DNA of 64,000 bases from Streptomyces sp. ICBB 8177 (GTDB lineage Bacteria; Actinomycetota; Actinomycetes; Streptomycetales; Streptomycetaceae): NCBI RefSeq assembly GCF_003144095.1, contig NZ_NSKH01000018.1:2075541-2139540 (forward strand). The letters are read 5' to 3'. The notes under the pieces were generated by a model, which saw nothing but the letters and a program-made list of their open reading frames with translations, did not search any database and was not told where the DNA came from. The translations under genes and the position numbers were made by a program. Each line of letters opens with the position of its first letter. Positions within the stretch are counted from its first letter, which is position 1. Below are positions 29,873 through 38,910 of the stretch, piece by piece.

Positions 29873-30730
29873 TCAGGCTCCCTTGGTGGCCGGAAGGATG
29901 TCCGGAAGCTGGGCGGCCAGTCGGGGGAGCTTGCGGGTGGTCGCGTCGTCTGCCGCCAGTGCGGTGAAGAGCTTGGTACTGGGCGCGTCCACCACGGCGA
30001 GCTTCACGTAGTCCACGGTGAGCAGACCCAGCCGAGGGTGCATGAACTGCCGCCGCGCGGCCCGGAAGTCGCGGATGTCATGGCTGTCCCACCAGGAGCG
30101 GAATTCGGCGCTCGCCTCGCGCAGCGCCGCGGTGAGGCGGTCGAAGCGCGGGTCTCCGATGTTGCGTTCGGCGTCGGCACGGTACTGGGCCAGCAGACTC
30201 CGCGCCTGCGCGGGCCAGTCGACCAGCAGCTCTCGCAGCTTGGGCTCGGTGAAGACCAGCCAGATGATGTTGCGCTCATCGTCGTCGCGTGCCGACGGGT
30301 CGCCGATCAAACCCGCTTCGGAACGGTTCCAGGCCAGCAGGTCCCACGTGGCGTTCAAAACGTAGGCAGGGTTGGGGTCGAGCGCGTCCACCAAGCGCTG
30401 CAAGGCAGGGCTGACGCCTACGGGCGGTTCCGGCTCGGTCGGCGGCTGTTCGCCACCGAGCCACAGCAGGTGCCGGCGCTCGGCCCGGTCCAGCTTCAGC
30501 GTGCTGGCAAGACTCTCCAGCACCTGACGACTGACGGTGATGTCCCGAGCCTGCTCAAGCCACGTGTACCAGGTCACGCTCACCCCGGAGAGCTGCGCCA
30601 CTTCCTCGCGCCTCAGCCCTGGAGCCCTGCGCCGGGACCCGGCGACGATGCCGACGTCGGACGGGGTCAACCTGTTCCGGCGCGACCGGAGGAACTGTGC
30701 GAGCGCGCGGCGACGGTCCTCGTGCGCCAT
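29873..30730 (-). CDS. MmyB-like XRE transcriptional regulator
   Basis: 285-aa regulator with an N-terminal helix-turn-helix (about 10-80, EEVAQLSGVSVTWYTWLEQ as the DNA-binding part) and a PAS-like MmyB ligand-binding domain (about 110-275, NPAYVLNATWDLLAWNRSEA). This family includes MmyB of the methylenomycin cluster and often binds fatty-acid-like ligands. GGAGG lies six bases before the ATG. It is divergent from an MFS exporter with 98 bases between, the usual arrangement for a local repressor of an efflux pump. It may also control the PABA/N-oxygenase operon; this is not shown. Confidence 0.9.
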   Translation of the reverse strand: MAHEDRRRALAQFLRSRRNRLTPSDVGIVAGSRRRAPGLRREEVAQLSGVSVTWYTWLEQARDITVSRQVLESLASTLKLDRAERRHLLWLGGEQPPTEPEPPVGVSPALQRLVDALDPNPAYVLNATWDLLAWNRSEAGLIGDPSARDDDERNIIWLVFTEPKLRELLVDWPAQARSLLAQYRADAERNIGDPRFDRLTAALREASAEFRSWWDSHDIRDFRAARRQFMHPRLGLLTVDYVKLAVVDAPSTKLFTALAADDATTRKLPRLAAQLPDILPATKGA

Positions 30731-30828
30731 CTGCTTCCTCCGCGTCCGCCCAACGCTCCGGGTGGTGGTCAGGACACCAGCATAATCGCTGTCTGTTCCC
30801 TGACGAGGGGCCGGGTGAAACTCGGCCC

Positions 30829-32310
30829 ATGACTCAGACTCAGCCCCCGGACTCTCCTGCCCGTGCCCTTGACGACGCGCGGTCGGCATCCTCCGGGGCG
30901 GATGAGCCGGCATCACCGTGGCGCGCACTGTCCGTTGTACTGATCGGCGCCTTCATGGCGATCCTCGACACGTTCATCGTGCTGGTGGCGGCCCCCGCGA
31001 TCCAGTCAGGCCTGCATGCCAGTGATGCCGACATCCAGCTGGTCATGGCGGGCTACCAGCTCACCTATGCCGTGGCCCTCATCACCGGCGCCCGCCTCGG
31101 TGACCTCTTCGGCCGCCGACGGCTGTTCGCGATCGGCATGAGTCTGTTCACGCTCTCCTCCGTGGCCTGCGCCGCAGCACCCAACGCCGACATGCTGATC
31201 GCGGCACGCCTGGTGCAGGGGCTGAGCGCGGCAGCGATGTTCCCGCAGGTGTTCGCGATGATCCAGGTCCTGGTCCCTGCGCAGCAGCGACCCAAGGCCT
31301 TCTCCGCCCTGGGGGCCGTGATCGGCTCATCCACCATCATCGGCCAACTCCTGGGCGGTGCGCTGATCCAAGCGAACCTCTTCGGCTCCTCCTGGCGCCC
31401 GGTGTTCTGGGTCAACGTCCCGGTCGGGTTGGTCACGCTGCTCCTGGTCGCGCGCTGGGTTCCTGAGTCCCGAGCCGCTGAGGCCCGGGGACTCGACCTT
31501 CGCGGCGCCTTCGCGCTGACCGTCGCCCTCGTCCTGCTGGTCGTCCCCCTGATCGAGGGGCGGCAGGCGGGTTGGCCGCTGTGGACCTGGCTGAGCCTGG
31601 CAGGCAGTCTCCTGCTCTTCGTGGTCTTCGCCGCGGTGGAGCGTGGTGTCGACGGACGGGGCGGTTCCCCGCTGCTGCAATTGCGCCTGCTCAAGCAGCG
31701 CCCGTTCGCGGTCGGCATGACCCTGGTCGTCATTGCCTATGCCGGCATCAACTCCTTCTTCCTCGTGCTCTCGTTGACGCTCCAGGACGGGCTCGGTCAA
31801 AGCGCGCTCGGGGCGGGCCTCGTGTACACGCCGCTGGCAGTCGCCTTCTTCGCCGCCAGCATCTCCGCCGGCCGGCTGGCCCGATACGGCCGGACGGTGC
31901 TCCAGGCCGGCGCCCTGACGAGCGGCGTCGGCTACGTCGTCACGATCTGCATCGCACTGCTTGCCGGCCACTCGCTGAGCGCCTGGGCTCTCACCCCCGG
32001 GCTGCTGCTGATCGGCGCCGGCAACGGCCTGCTGGTCACCCCGCTGCTGAACGCCGTCCTCTCCCGGATCGGCCCGGCCGAGGTCGGCATGGCATCAGGG
32101 GTGCTGTCCACCGGGCAGCAGGTGGGTGGCGCACTCGGCGTAGCAGCGATCGGAGTCATTTACTACAACTGCCTGGGGGCCGCGGCCCATCCGTCGGTGG
32201 CGGAGTTCGGTCATGCCTTCGCCATGGCCGCGCTCTTCAACGTGGGCCTCGCCGTGGCGATCTCCGCCCTGCTGCCGGTACTGCCACGGGCCAAGAGGCC
32301 GGCTTCCTGA
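30829..32310 (+). CDS. MFS drug/metabolite exporter, DHA2 14-TM type
   Basis: 493-aa proton-driven exporter with about 14 TM helices. TM1 region LIGAFMAILDTFIVLVAAPA matches motif D1 of the DHA2 family (LDxTxxNVALP type), GARLGDLFGRRRLF is motif A, and ARLVQGLSAAAMFPQ is motif B. The ATG was chosen to begin the polar N-terminal tail; the ribosome site is weak. Divergent from the MmyB-like regulator. It may export the product of the neighbouring operon, or simply give resistance. Confidence 0.9.
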   Translation: MTQTQPPDSPARALDDARSASSGADEPASPWRALSVVLIGAFMAILDTFIVLVAAPAIQSGLHASDADIQLVMAGYQLTYAVALITGARLGDLFGRRRLFAIGMSLFTLSSVACAAAPNADMLIAARLVQGLSAAAMFPQVFAMIQVLVPAQQRPKAFSALGAVIGSSTIIGQLLGGALIQANLFGSSWRPVFWVNVPVGLVTLLLVARWVPESRAAEARGLDLRGAFALTVALVLLVVPLIEGRQAGWPLWTWLSLAGSLLLFVVFAAVERGVDGRGGSPLLQLRLLKQRPFAVGMTLVVIAYAGINSFFLVLSLTLQDGLGQSALGAGLVYTPLAVAFFAASISAGRLARYGRTVLQAGALTSGVGYVVTICIALLAGHSLSAWALTPGLLLIGAGNGLLVTPLLNAVLSRIGPAEVGMASGVLSTGQQVGGALGVAAIGVIYYNCLGAAAHPSVAEFGHAFAMAALFNVGLAVAISALLPVLPRAKRPAS

Positions 32311-32446
32311 CGCAGGCCGGGCCAGACGCCTCGTCGGCGTTCGGCGGCGCCCCGACCGTTGCGTCGGAGCGCCGCGGACCGGGGGCGGTGGCCGCGAGGC
32401 TCGTGCTGTCCGATGAGGGCCCGGCGTCGTACGAACTGCCGTGGGG

Positions 32447-33541
32447 CTACGTCCCCCCTTCCTGCGGCGTCCCCCCTTCCAGGGCTGCCAGCGCCGGGTC
32501 CAGGACGACCGCTCGGTCGCGTACGACGGTCGGCTCCTCCGGGAAGTGGCACGCCGTCAAATGACCTTCCGCGTTGCCCTCGATCCTCACCAGCGGGGGC
32601 TCCTCCGTCGCGCACTTGTCCCGGGCCTTCCAGCAGCGGGTGCGGAAGCGGCAGCCGGAGGGCGGGTCGACGGGGGAGGGGACGTCTCCGGCGAGACGGA
32701 TGCGTTCGCGCCCCTCCGCGTCCGGGTCGGGCTCGGGGGCCGCCGACAGCAGGGCGTGGGTGTACGGGTGGCGGGGGCGCTGGTAGAGGGCGTCGCGGTC
32801 GCCGGTCTCCACGATCCGGCCCAGGTACATCACCGCCACCCGCTGCGAGAAGTGCCGGACGACGGCCAGGTCGTGGGCGATGAACAGGAACGCGATGCCC
32901 CTCTCGCGCCGCAGCTCCCGCAGCAGGTTGACCACCTGCGCCTGAATGGACACGTCCAGCGCGGAGACCGGTTCGTCGGCCACGATCAGCTTCGGGGACA
33001 GCGCCAACGCCCGTGCGATGCCGATGCGTTGGCGTTGGCCGCCGGAGAACTCGTGCGGGAAGCGGTTGTAGTGCTCGGGGTTGAGCCCCACCGTCTCCAG
33101 CAGCTCGCGCACCCGCTTCTCCCGGCCGCCGGGCGGGTCGATCCCGTTGATCTCCATGGGTCCGGAGACGATCGCGCCCACCGTCTGGCGCGGGTTGAGG
33201 GACGCGTACGGGTCCTGGAAGATCATCTGGATCTCGCTGCGCACCGGGGCGAGCTGCTTGCGGGTGGCGTGCGTGATGTCCCGGCCCCGGTAGGCGATCC
33301 GGCCCGCGGTGGGCTCAAGCAACCGGGTCACCAGCCGCCCGGTGGTGGACTTCCCGCAGCCCGACTCGCCGACCAGCCCCAGTGCCTCGCCCTCGCGCAC
33401 CGTGAGGTCCACGCCGTCCACCGCCCGCACCGCGCCCACCTGCCGCTTGAGCAGGAAGCCGTGGAGCACGGGGAAGTGCTTGACCAGGCCGGTCACCTCC
33501 AGCAGCGGCACGCCCGCGGGCGAGGCCTCGCCCCCGCTCAC
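32447..33541 (-). CDS. Peptide ABC ATPase, BldKE-like, operon 2
   Basis: OppF-type nucleotide-binding subunit, 364 aa. Walker A GESGCGKST, signature FSGGQRQR, Walker B LIVADEPVSALD, H-loop IAHDLAVVRH, C-terminal SGCRFRTRCWKARDKC. The GTG overlaps the previous ATPase stop by four bases. Last gene of a permease-SBP-permease-ATPase-ATPase operon. Highly similar to the equivalent ATPase of operon 3, including the C-terminal LTACHFPEEP...LDPALAALE stretch, so the two are recent paralogues. Confidence 0.93.
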   Translation of the reverse strand: MSGGEASPAGVPLLEVTGLVKHFPVLHGFLLKRQVGAVRAVDGVDLTVREGEALGLVGESGCGKSTTGRLVTRLLEPTAGRIAYRGRDITHATRKQLAPVRSEIQMIFQDPYASLNPRQTVGAIVSGPMEINGIDPPGGREKRVRELLETVGLNPEHYNRFPHEFSGGQRQRIGIARALALSPKLIVADEPVSALDVSIQAQVVNLLRELRRERGIAFLFIAHDLAVVRHFSQRVAVMYLGRIVETGDRDALYQRPRHPYTHALLSAAPEPDPDAEGRERIRLAGDVPSPVDPPSGCRFRTRCWKARDKCATEEPPLVRIEGNAEGHLTACHFPEEPTVVRDRAVVLDPALAALEGGTPQEGGT

Positions 33542-34605
33542 CGGACCGCTCCCGGCATCAGCTCCCGCACCCGCTCGTCCGGCAGATGGCAGGCCGAGGC
33601 CCGGCCGCCGCCGTCCGGGGCCAGCGGGGGCCGTTCGGTGCGGCAGCGGTCGTCCGGCACCTGGGCGCGGTACGGGCAGCGCGGGTGGAACGGGCAGCCC
33701 GGCGGCGGCGTCAGCAGGCTCGGCGGCGTACCGGGGATCGGCCGCAGTGGCTCGTCCGCGTCGTCCGTCATCCGCGGCAGCGACCCCAGCAGTCCCCAGG
33801 TGTAGGGATGACGCGGCGACTTGAGGATCTCGCGGACGCTCCCGCGTTCCACGCACCGCCCCGCGTACATCACCAGCACGTCGTCGCAGACCCCCGCGAC
33901 CACCCCGAGGTCGTGGGTGACGAAGACGATCGCGGTGCCGCGTTCGCGTTGCAGGTCGGCCAGCAGGTCCAGGATCTGCGCCTGCACGGTCACGTCGAGG
34001 GCGGTCGTCGGCTCGTCGGCGATGAGCAGTTCGGGGTCGCAGACCAGGGCCAGTGCGATCATCGCCCGCTGCCGCATGCCGCCGGAGAAGTGGTGCGGGT
34101 AGTCGTCGACCCGGCGTTCGGGGCGCGGGATGCCGACCCGGCCCAGCATCTCGACCGCCCGCCGCCGGGCCCGCGCGCGGCTCGCGCCGGTGTGCTTGCG
34201 GTACGGCTCGGCGATCTGGCGGCCCACGGTGTGGTACGGGGACAGGGCGGTCAGCGAGTCCTGGAAGATCATCGACATGGTGTTCCCGCGCAGCCGCTCC
34301 AGGGTGCGCCGGGACGCGGAGGTCAACTCCCGTCCACCGAGCCGGATCTCGCCGCTGACCGTGGCCGTGCGCGGGTCGTGCAGGCCGAGGACGGCGAGGT
34401 TGGTCACCGACTTGCCCGATCCGGACTCGCCGACGATGCCCAGGGTGCGGCCGCGCGGCAGGTCGAAGGAGAGCCCGTCGACCGCCTTGACGACGCCGTC
34501 CTCGGTGGCGAACCGCACCCGCAGGTCGCGAACGGACAGGAACGGCTCGGCCCCGGGCGCCCCCTCGGGCGGTCCGGCGGCCCGGTCCTCGGTCGCGGTG
34601 GTCAC
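33538..34605 (-). CDS. Peptide ABC ATPase, BldKD-like, operon 2
   Basis: OppD-type nucleotide-binding subunit, 355 aa. Walker A GESGSGKS, signature FSGGMRQR, Walker [14 protein letters not shown]-loop VTHDLGVV, Cys motif [19 protein letters not shown]. Two in-frame GTG codons lie six bases apart; I chose the second (34605), which has GGAGG at six bases. It follows the permease stop after 11 bases. Confidence 0.93.
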   Translation of the reverse strand: MTTATEDRAAGPPEGAPGAEPFLSVRDLRVRFATEDGVVKAVDGLSFDLPRGRTLGIVGESGSGKSVTNLAVLGLHDPRTATVSGEIRLGGRELTSASRRTLERLRGNTMSMIFQDSLTALSPYHTVGRQIAEPYRKHTGASRARARRRAVEMLGRVGIPRPERRVDDYPHHFSGGMRQRAMIALALVCDPELLIADEPTTALDVTVQAQILDLLADLQRERGTAIVFVTHDLGVVAGVCDDVLVMYAGRCVERGSVREILKSPRHPYTWGLLGSLPRMTDDADEPLRPIPGTPPSLLTPPPGCPFHPRCPYRAQVPDDRCRTERPPLAPDGGGRASACHLPDERVRELMPGAVR

Positions 34606-34616
34606 ACGCACCCTCC

Positions 34617-35594
34617 TCACAGCAGCCGGACACGGGGGTCGATGAAGGCGTAACTGGCGTCGATGACCACGTTGAACAGCACGATCGCGCACGAGCTGAA
34701 GAGCATCACGCCCATCTCCAGCGGCAGGTCGGTCTGGGTCACGGCGGCCACCGCGAGCTGGCCGAGGCCGTGCAGCCCGAACGTGGTCTCGGTGATGATC
34801 GCGCCGCCGAAGACCGAGCCGAGGTCGATGCCGAAGAGCGTGACGATCGGGCCCATCGCGCCGCGCAGCGCGTAGCGGAAGAAGACGTAACCGCGGCCCA
34901 TGCCCTTGGCGCGGGCGGTGCGCACGTGCTCCTCCGCCAGCTGCTCGATCATCAACGACCGGGTCTGGCGGCTGTAGTTGGACCAGAAGATCACCGACAT
35001 CACCAGGCACGGCAGCACCAGCCCGCCCACCGCGCCCGCCGGGTCGTGCGACCAGTCCGGGTCCGCCCCGGGATCGAGCCAGCCGAGGCGGTCGACGAGC
35101 AGGTAGATGGCGAGCGGCCCGATGAAGTAGATCTGCACCGACTGGCCCATCAGCGACACCGAACTGGCCAGCCGGTCGAACAGCGAGCCGCGCGTCCACG
35201 CCGACACCAGCCCGAGCCCGACCCCCACGGTGAGGAAGACCGCGGCGCCCCCGAGGGCCAGCGACAGCGTGGTGGGGTAGCGGCTGGACAGGATGGTCCA
35301 CACCGGGGCGTCGTTGGCGAACGACAGCCCGAAGCAGGGCGCCGGGCAGTTGCCCAGCGGCAGCCTGCGGCCGGTGAAGATCCCCGCCATGTACTGCGCG
35401 TACTGCACCGGAACCGGCTTGTCGAGGCCGAGGTTGTGATGGATCAGGGCCACGTTGGCCGGGGTGCAGTTCTTGCCGCACGACAGCAGCGCCGGGTCGC
35501 TGGGCAACGTGAAGAACAGCAGGTAGGTCAGGGCGCTGATGAGGACGAGGATGACGACCGCGCCGAGGAGGCGGCGCACCAGGAATCGCAGCAT
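34617..35594 (-). CDS. Peptide ABC permease, BldKC-like, operon 2
   Basis: OppB-type channel subunit, 325 aa, six TM helices, beginning MLRFLVRRLLGAVVILVLIS. Unlike operon 1, the first periplasmic loop carries Cys pairs (CGKNC near 39-43 and CPAPC near 82-86), shared with the operon 3 homologue, suggesting disulfides. Coupling motif HVRTARAKGMGRGYVFFRYA; C terminus ASYAFIDPRVRLL. Confidence 0.93.
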   Translation of the reverse strand: MLRFLVRRLLGAVVILVLISALTYLLFFTLPSDPALLSCGKNCTPANVALIHHNLGLDKPVPVQYAQYMAGIFTGRRLPLGNCPAPCFGLSFANDAPVWTILSSRYPTTLSLALGGAAVFLTVGVGLGLVSAWTRGSLFDRLASSVSLMGQSVQIYFIGPLAIYLLVDRLGWLDPGADPDWSHDPAGAVGGLVLPCLVMSVIFWSNYSRQTRSLMIEQLAEEHVRTARAKGMGRGYVFFRYALRGAMGPIVTLFGIDLGSVFGGAIITETTFGLHGLGQLAVAAVTQTDLPLEMGVMLFSSCAIVLFNVVIDASYAFIDPRVRLL

Positions 35595-35614
35595 GCGTCG
35601 GGCTCTTCCGTGAG

Positions 35615-35651
35615 GCGGCCGGTCCCGCGAGGGGCGGCGGGGGCCGGCCGC
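35615..35651 (-). terminator. Post-SBP hairpin, operon 2
   Basis: Imperfect stem (35615-35628 with 35637-35651; GCGGCCGG perfectly paired) 10 bases after the lipoprotein stop and before the permease gene. Probably a partial terminator or 3'-end stabiliser, parallel to the hairpins in operons 1 and 3. Confidence 0.5.
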
Positions 35652-35661
35652 GGGCCGCGGG

Positions 35662-37464
35662 TCACTTCACGTAGACGGTGTTCGGATTGATCGCGCCCAG
35701 CGGGCTGTTGTACGTGACGCCGCCGAGCCCGTCGCCGTGCACGTTGAAGTACTTGTCGTACTCGTAAGGGATCACCGGGGTGTCGTTCTTGAGGATGTAC
35801 TGCGCCAACTGCTGCCACTGGACGGCCTGTTGGCTCAGGTCGGTGATCTTCTCGATGCGGTCGATCGCGGCGTTCACGCGGGGGTCGTCCAGGTGCGCGT
35901 AGTCGGTGTCGCCGTCGGCGATGAGGCGGCCGTCCATGGTGGGCGGGATGACGGTGGACGCCGAAGGCCAGTCGGCGCCCCAGCCGGTGCGGTACAGGTC
36001 ATAGGGGTTGTCCACCTTGGCGACCAGCGTGTAGTACGAGGTCGAGTCGATCGCGGTGGTCTGAAGCTCGATGCCGGCCTTGGCGAAGGCGCTCTGGAGG
36101 GTGCGGGCCACGGTCTGCCAGCGCGGCTGGTCGGCGTAGGCGTAGGTGAGCTTCAGGTGCGTGACCCCGGCCTGCTTGAGCAGCTCCTTCGCCCTGGCCG
36201 GGTCGCCGTTCGGCTCGGCGAGCTTGCCGAACGGGTCGGCGGCCTGGAAGCCCGCCACGGTGGGCCCGATCAGGTCGGTGGCCAGGTCGCCCTGCGGGGC
36301 GCCGCCGAGCGCGGTCTGCACCTGCCTCATCGGGAACGCGTACATCAGCGCCTGCCGCACGCGTTCGTCCTTGACCCGCGAGGTGTTGATGTCGAAGACG
36401 TCCACGAACGGCTGGTACTGGCTGACCAGCCGGGAGGCGTACTGGGCGCCGGTGGCGATCAGCGGGGTCTGGGTCGGGTCGGCCGGGGCGACCAGCGCGA
36501 GCGCGTCCTTGTCGTGCCCCGCCTGCTGCATCAGGCGCTCCGTCAACCCGGGCTGCGCGATGCCCAGTTCGACGTCCCACTCGTCCGGATAGGCGTCGCG
36601 CACCGGGTCCGTGCGCGGATCCCAGTGCGGGTTGCGCCGCAGCAGCAACTGCTTGCCCGGCTGGTAGTCGGCGATCTCGTACGGGCCGTCGGAGAACGGC
36701 GCGCTGTCGTACTTGGCACGGGTGTCCTTCGCGGGCAGCACGGGCCCGGAGCCGGACAGCGCCATCGCGTACGGGGTGTCGGGGTGCGGGGCGAGGAAGT
36801 GGAAGACGATCGTGCGGCTGTCCGGAGTGGCGATCAGCGAGTCGGGCAGCGACCTGCCGGAGTACGGGCCCTGGTACGCCTTGCGGAAGTCCTGGCCCGA
36901 CAGCCAGGTCTGCACGTACTGCGGGCCCGCCGTCTCGAAGCCCGCGTACAGCCGCTCGAAGCCGTACTTGACCTGCGCGCTGGTGATCGGCGTGCCGTCC
37001 TGCCAGGTCAGCCCGGTCTTCAGGTGGTACGTCCAGGTGCGGCCGCCGTCGGAGGACTCGCCGGTGTCGGTGGCCAGGTCGCCCACCAGCGTGGTCCTGC
37101 CGGTCTTCGGGTCGATGCGGTAGTTGGTCAGCTGGCGGCTGAAGAGCTGCCCGATGATCTGCTCCTGGTTGATGTACGCCTGCGCCGGGTCCAGGTGGTT
37201 GATGCCGTCCGCCTCCAGGTCGTAGGCGGTGCCGCCCCTGCGGGCGCCCGCGACCGGTGTGGCCGGGCCCACCGAGTCGGCCGCGGTGCCCAGCGTCACC
37301 GTCTCCACGGCGGCCTTGGCACCGTCCGCCCCGCCGCCGCCCGCGCCTCCTCCTCCCGTGCCGCCGCCCGCGCTGCACGCGGACAACGTCAGCGCGGTCG
37401 CCGCCAGGATCGCGGCGCCGCACCGGGCGCGCGCCGAGCGGGCTGTGGAGTTGCGCAGTCTCAT
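35662..37464 (-). CDS. Oligopeptide-binding lipoprotein, BldKB-like, operon 2
   Basis: Substrate-binding lipoprotein of 600 aa; lipobox LSAC (Cys30) followed by a Gly-rich linker of about 20 residues. Family signatures: LEADGINHLDPAQAYINQEQ, LKTGLTWQDGTPITSAQVKYGF, RVKDERVRQALMYAFPMRQ. Longer than the first operon's receptor. In Streptomyces coelicolor BldKB is the lipoprotein of an importer for a signal oligopeptide needed for aerial growth; gene order here is the same, but which of the two operons is the true bldK orthologue I cannot decide. Confidence 0.9.
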   Translation of the reverse strand: MRLRNSTARSARARCGAAILAATALTLSACSAGGGTGGGGAGGGGADGAKAAVETVTLGTAADSVGPATPVAGARRGGTAYDLEADGINHLDPAQAYINQEQIIGQLFSRQLTNYRIDPKTGRTTLVGDLATDTGESSDGGRTWTYHLKTGLTWQDGTPITSAQVKYGFERLYAGFETAGPQYVQTWLSGQDFRKAYQGPYSGRSLPDSLIATPDSRTIVFHFLAPHPDTPYAMALSGSGPVLPAKDTRAKYDSAPFSDGPYEIADYQPGKQLLLRRNPHWDPRTDPVRDAYPDEWDVELGIAQPGLTERLMQQAGHDKDALALVAPADPTQTPLIATGAQYASRLVSQYQPFVDVFDINTSRVKDERVRQALMYAFPMRQVQTALGGAPQGDLATDLIGPTVAGFQAADPFGKLAEPNGDPARAKELLKQAGVTHLKLTYAYADQPRWQTVARTLQSAFAKAGIELQTTAIDSTSYYTLVAKVDNPYDLYRTGWGADWPSASTVIPPTMDGRLIADGDTDYAHLDDPRVNAAIDRIEKITDLSQQAVQWQQLAQYILKNDTPVIPYEYDKYFNVHGDGLGGVTYNSPLGAINPNTVYVK

Positions 37465-37480
37465 GGAAACCTCACCGGTG

Positions 37481-38494
37481 TCAGCGGACGGTCTTCGGAT
37501 CGAGTGCGTCCCGGACGGAGTCCCCGAGCAGGTTGAAGGCGACGACGAAGACCACCATCGCGACGCCGGGGAAGAACATGTAGGTGATGTCCGACTGGTA
37601 GTACTGCGCCGCGTCCTGGAACATCAGGCCCCAGTCGGGCGTCGGCGTCTGCATCCCGACGCCGAGGTAGGAGAGCCCGGCCTCCGCCGTCACGTTGACC
37701 GGCAGCAGCAGCGTGGACTGCACCAGGACCGTGCTCCAGATGTTGGGCAGCAGCTCCCTGCGCACGATCCGCGCGGTCGAGGCGCCGCTGAGCCGGGCGG
37801 CCTCGACGTACTCCCGCTCGCGCAGGCTGAGCACCTGCGCCCGCACCAGCCTCCCCAGCGCCATCCAGCCCAGCGCGAACTGCACGATGACCAGCGCCGC
37901 GAACCGTATCCAGGTCGGCTCCGCGTTCCCGGGCCGTACGAACATCGCCACGATGACCGGGGTGAAGGCGATGAAGAACAACTGCTGCGGGAACGACATC
38001 ATCAGGTCGGAGAAGCGCCCCACCACGTAGTCCGTGCGGCCGCCCAGGTAGCCCTGGAAGAGCCCCACGGCCACGCCGGCGACCACCGAGAGCACCGTCA
38101 CGCACAGAGCGATGCCCAGCGAGGTGCGGATGCCGTAGACCAGCAGGGCCAGCACGTCCCGGCCGAGCCCCGGCTCGACGCCGAACCAGTGGGCGCCGTC
38201 GATGCCGCCGTTCGGCCTGATCGGCAGGCCGTAGGAGTTGAGCAGGCCGTCGTCCTGCCCGTAGAGGGTGTACGGGTTCTTCCCGTAGACCTTCGTGATC
38301 AGCGGCGCGGCCAGCGCGATCAGGACGAAGCAGGCGACGATCACGGCGCACACCACGCCGGTCCGGTCGCGCCGGAAGCGGATCCAGGCCAGCTGACGGG
38401 GGGAGCGGCCGACGGGTACCGCGCCGAGCGGACCTGATAAAGCGTCAGGATCCTTGTTCGGCCCGGTGGTTGTCGTCTCACGGGCACTGGTCAT
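37481..38494 (-). CDS. Peptide ABC permease, BldKA-like, operon 2
   Basis: OppC-type channel subunit, 337 aa; polar N terminus (about 38 residues), OppC_N segment, then about six TM helices. Coupling motif REYVEAARLSGASTARIVRRE; C terminus LLGDSVRDALDPKTVR. First gene of operon 2; its start lies 16 bases upstream of the lipoprotein gene's side, giving the order permease-SBP-permease-ATPase-ATPase. Confidence 0.92.
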   Translation of the reverse strand: MTSARETTTTGPNKDPDALSGPLGAVPVGRSPRQLAWIRFRRDRTGVVCAVIVACFVLIALAAPLITKVYGKNPYTLYGQDDGLLNSYGLPIRPNGGIDGAHWFGVEPGLGRDVLALLVYGIRTSLGIALCVTVLSVVAGVAVGLFQGYLGGRTDYVVGRFSDLMMSFPQQLFFIAFTPVIVAMFVRPGNAEPTWIRFAALVIVQFALGWMALGRLVRAQVLSLREREYVEAARLSGASTARIVRRELLPNIWSTVLVQSTLLLPVNVTAEAGLSYLGVGMQTPTPDWGLMFQDAAQYYQSDITYMFFPGVAMVVFVVAFNLLGDSVRDALDPKTVR

Positions 38495-38834
38495 GACCGC
38501 CGTCCCCCCGCACCGAGTGGGTGGAGGCGGAGCCCGTCGCCGGGCTCCGCGGGATGAGCGGAGGGTCGCAACCCGGGTCGACGCGCGTCAAGAGGTCGTA
38601 CGGGAGATTGACGAGCGGTCAGCCGGGACCGGGCGGTCGGGCAGGGGCCCCGTAGGTGGCCGGCCGAACTGCTTAACGCACCGGTAACTTGGCGGAAGCG
38701 CCGACGATATGCGGACGCCGGATCATGAATGCCGTACGGCCGTGCGGGTGCCGTTGACCGGCCGGGGCGGGAGTCCTCTCACGCCCCGGCCGGTCGTCAT
38801 GCCCCGACCCCCCACGCTCGGCGCGCACATGACG
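38495..38834. promoter_or_regulatory. Leader and promoter region of operon 2
   Basis: 340 bases upstream of the operon 2 permease and downstream of operon 3. No gene is supported. It contains a patch of lower GC (38655-38735: GTTAACG-like sequence CTTAACGCACCGGTAACTT and ATCATGAATGCCGTA) that is the likely promoter area for leftward transcription. No specific boxes were assigned. Confidence 0.35.
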
Positions 38835-38865
38835 AAGGCCCGCGTCCGGTGCGGACGCGGGCCTT
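38835..38865 (-). terminator. Terminator of operon 3
   Basis: Perfect 13-bp stem (38835-38847 with 38853-38865, loop GGTGC) 45 bases after the last stop of operon 3, separating it from operon 2. Confidence 0.85.
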
Positions 38866-38910
38866 TCGCGCGGTCGGCCGGGAGCCGCGGGCTCCCGGCC
38901 GACCGTCAGA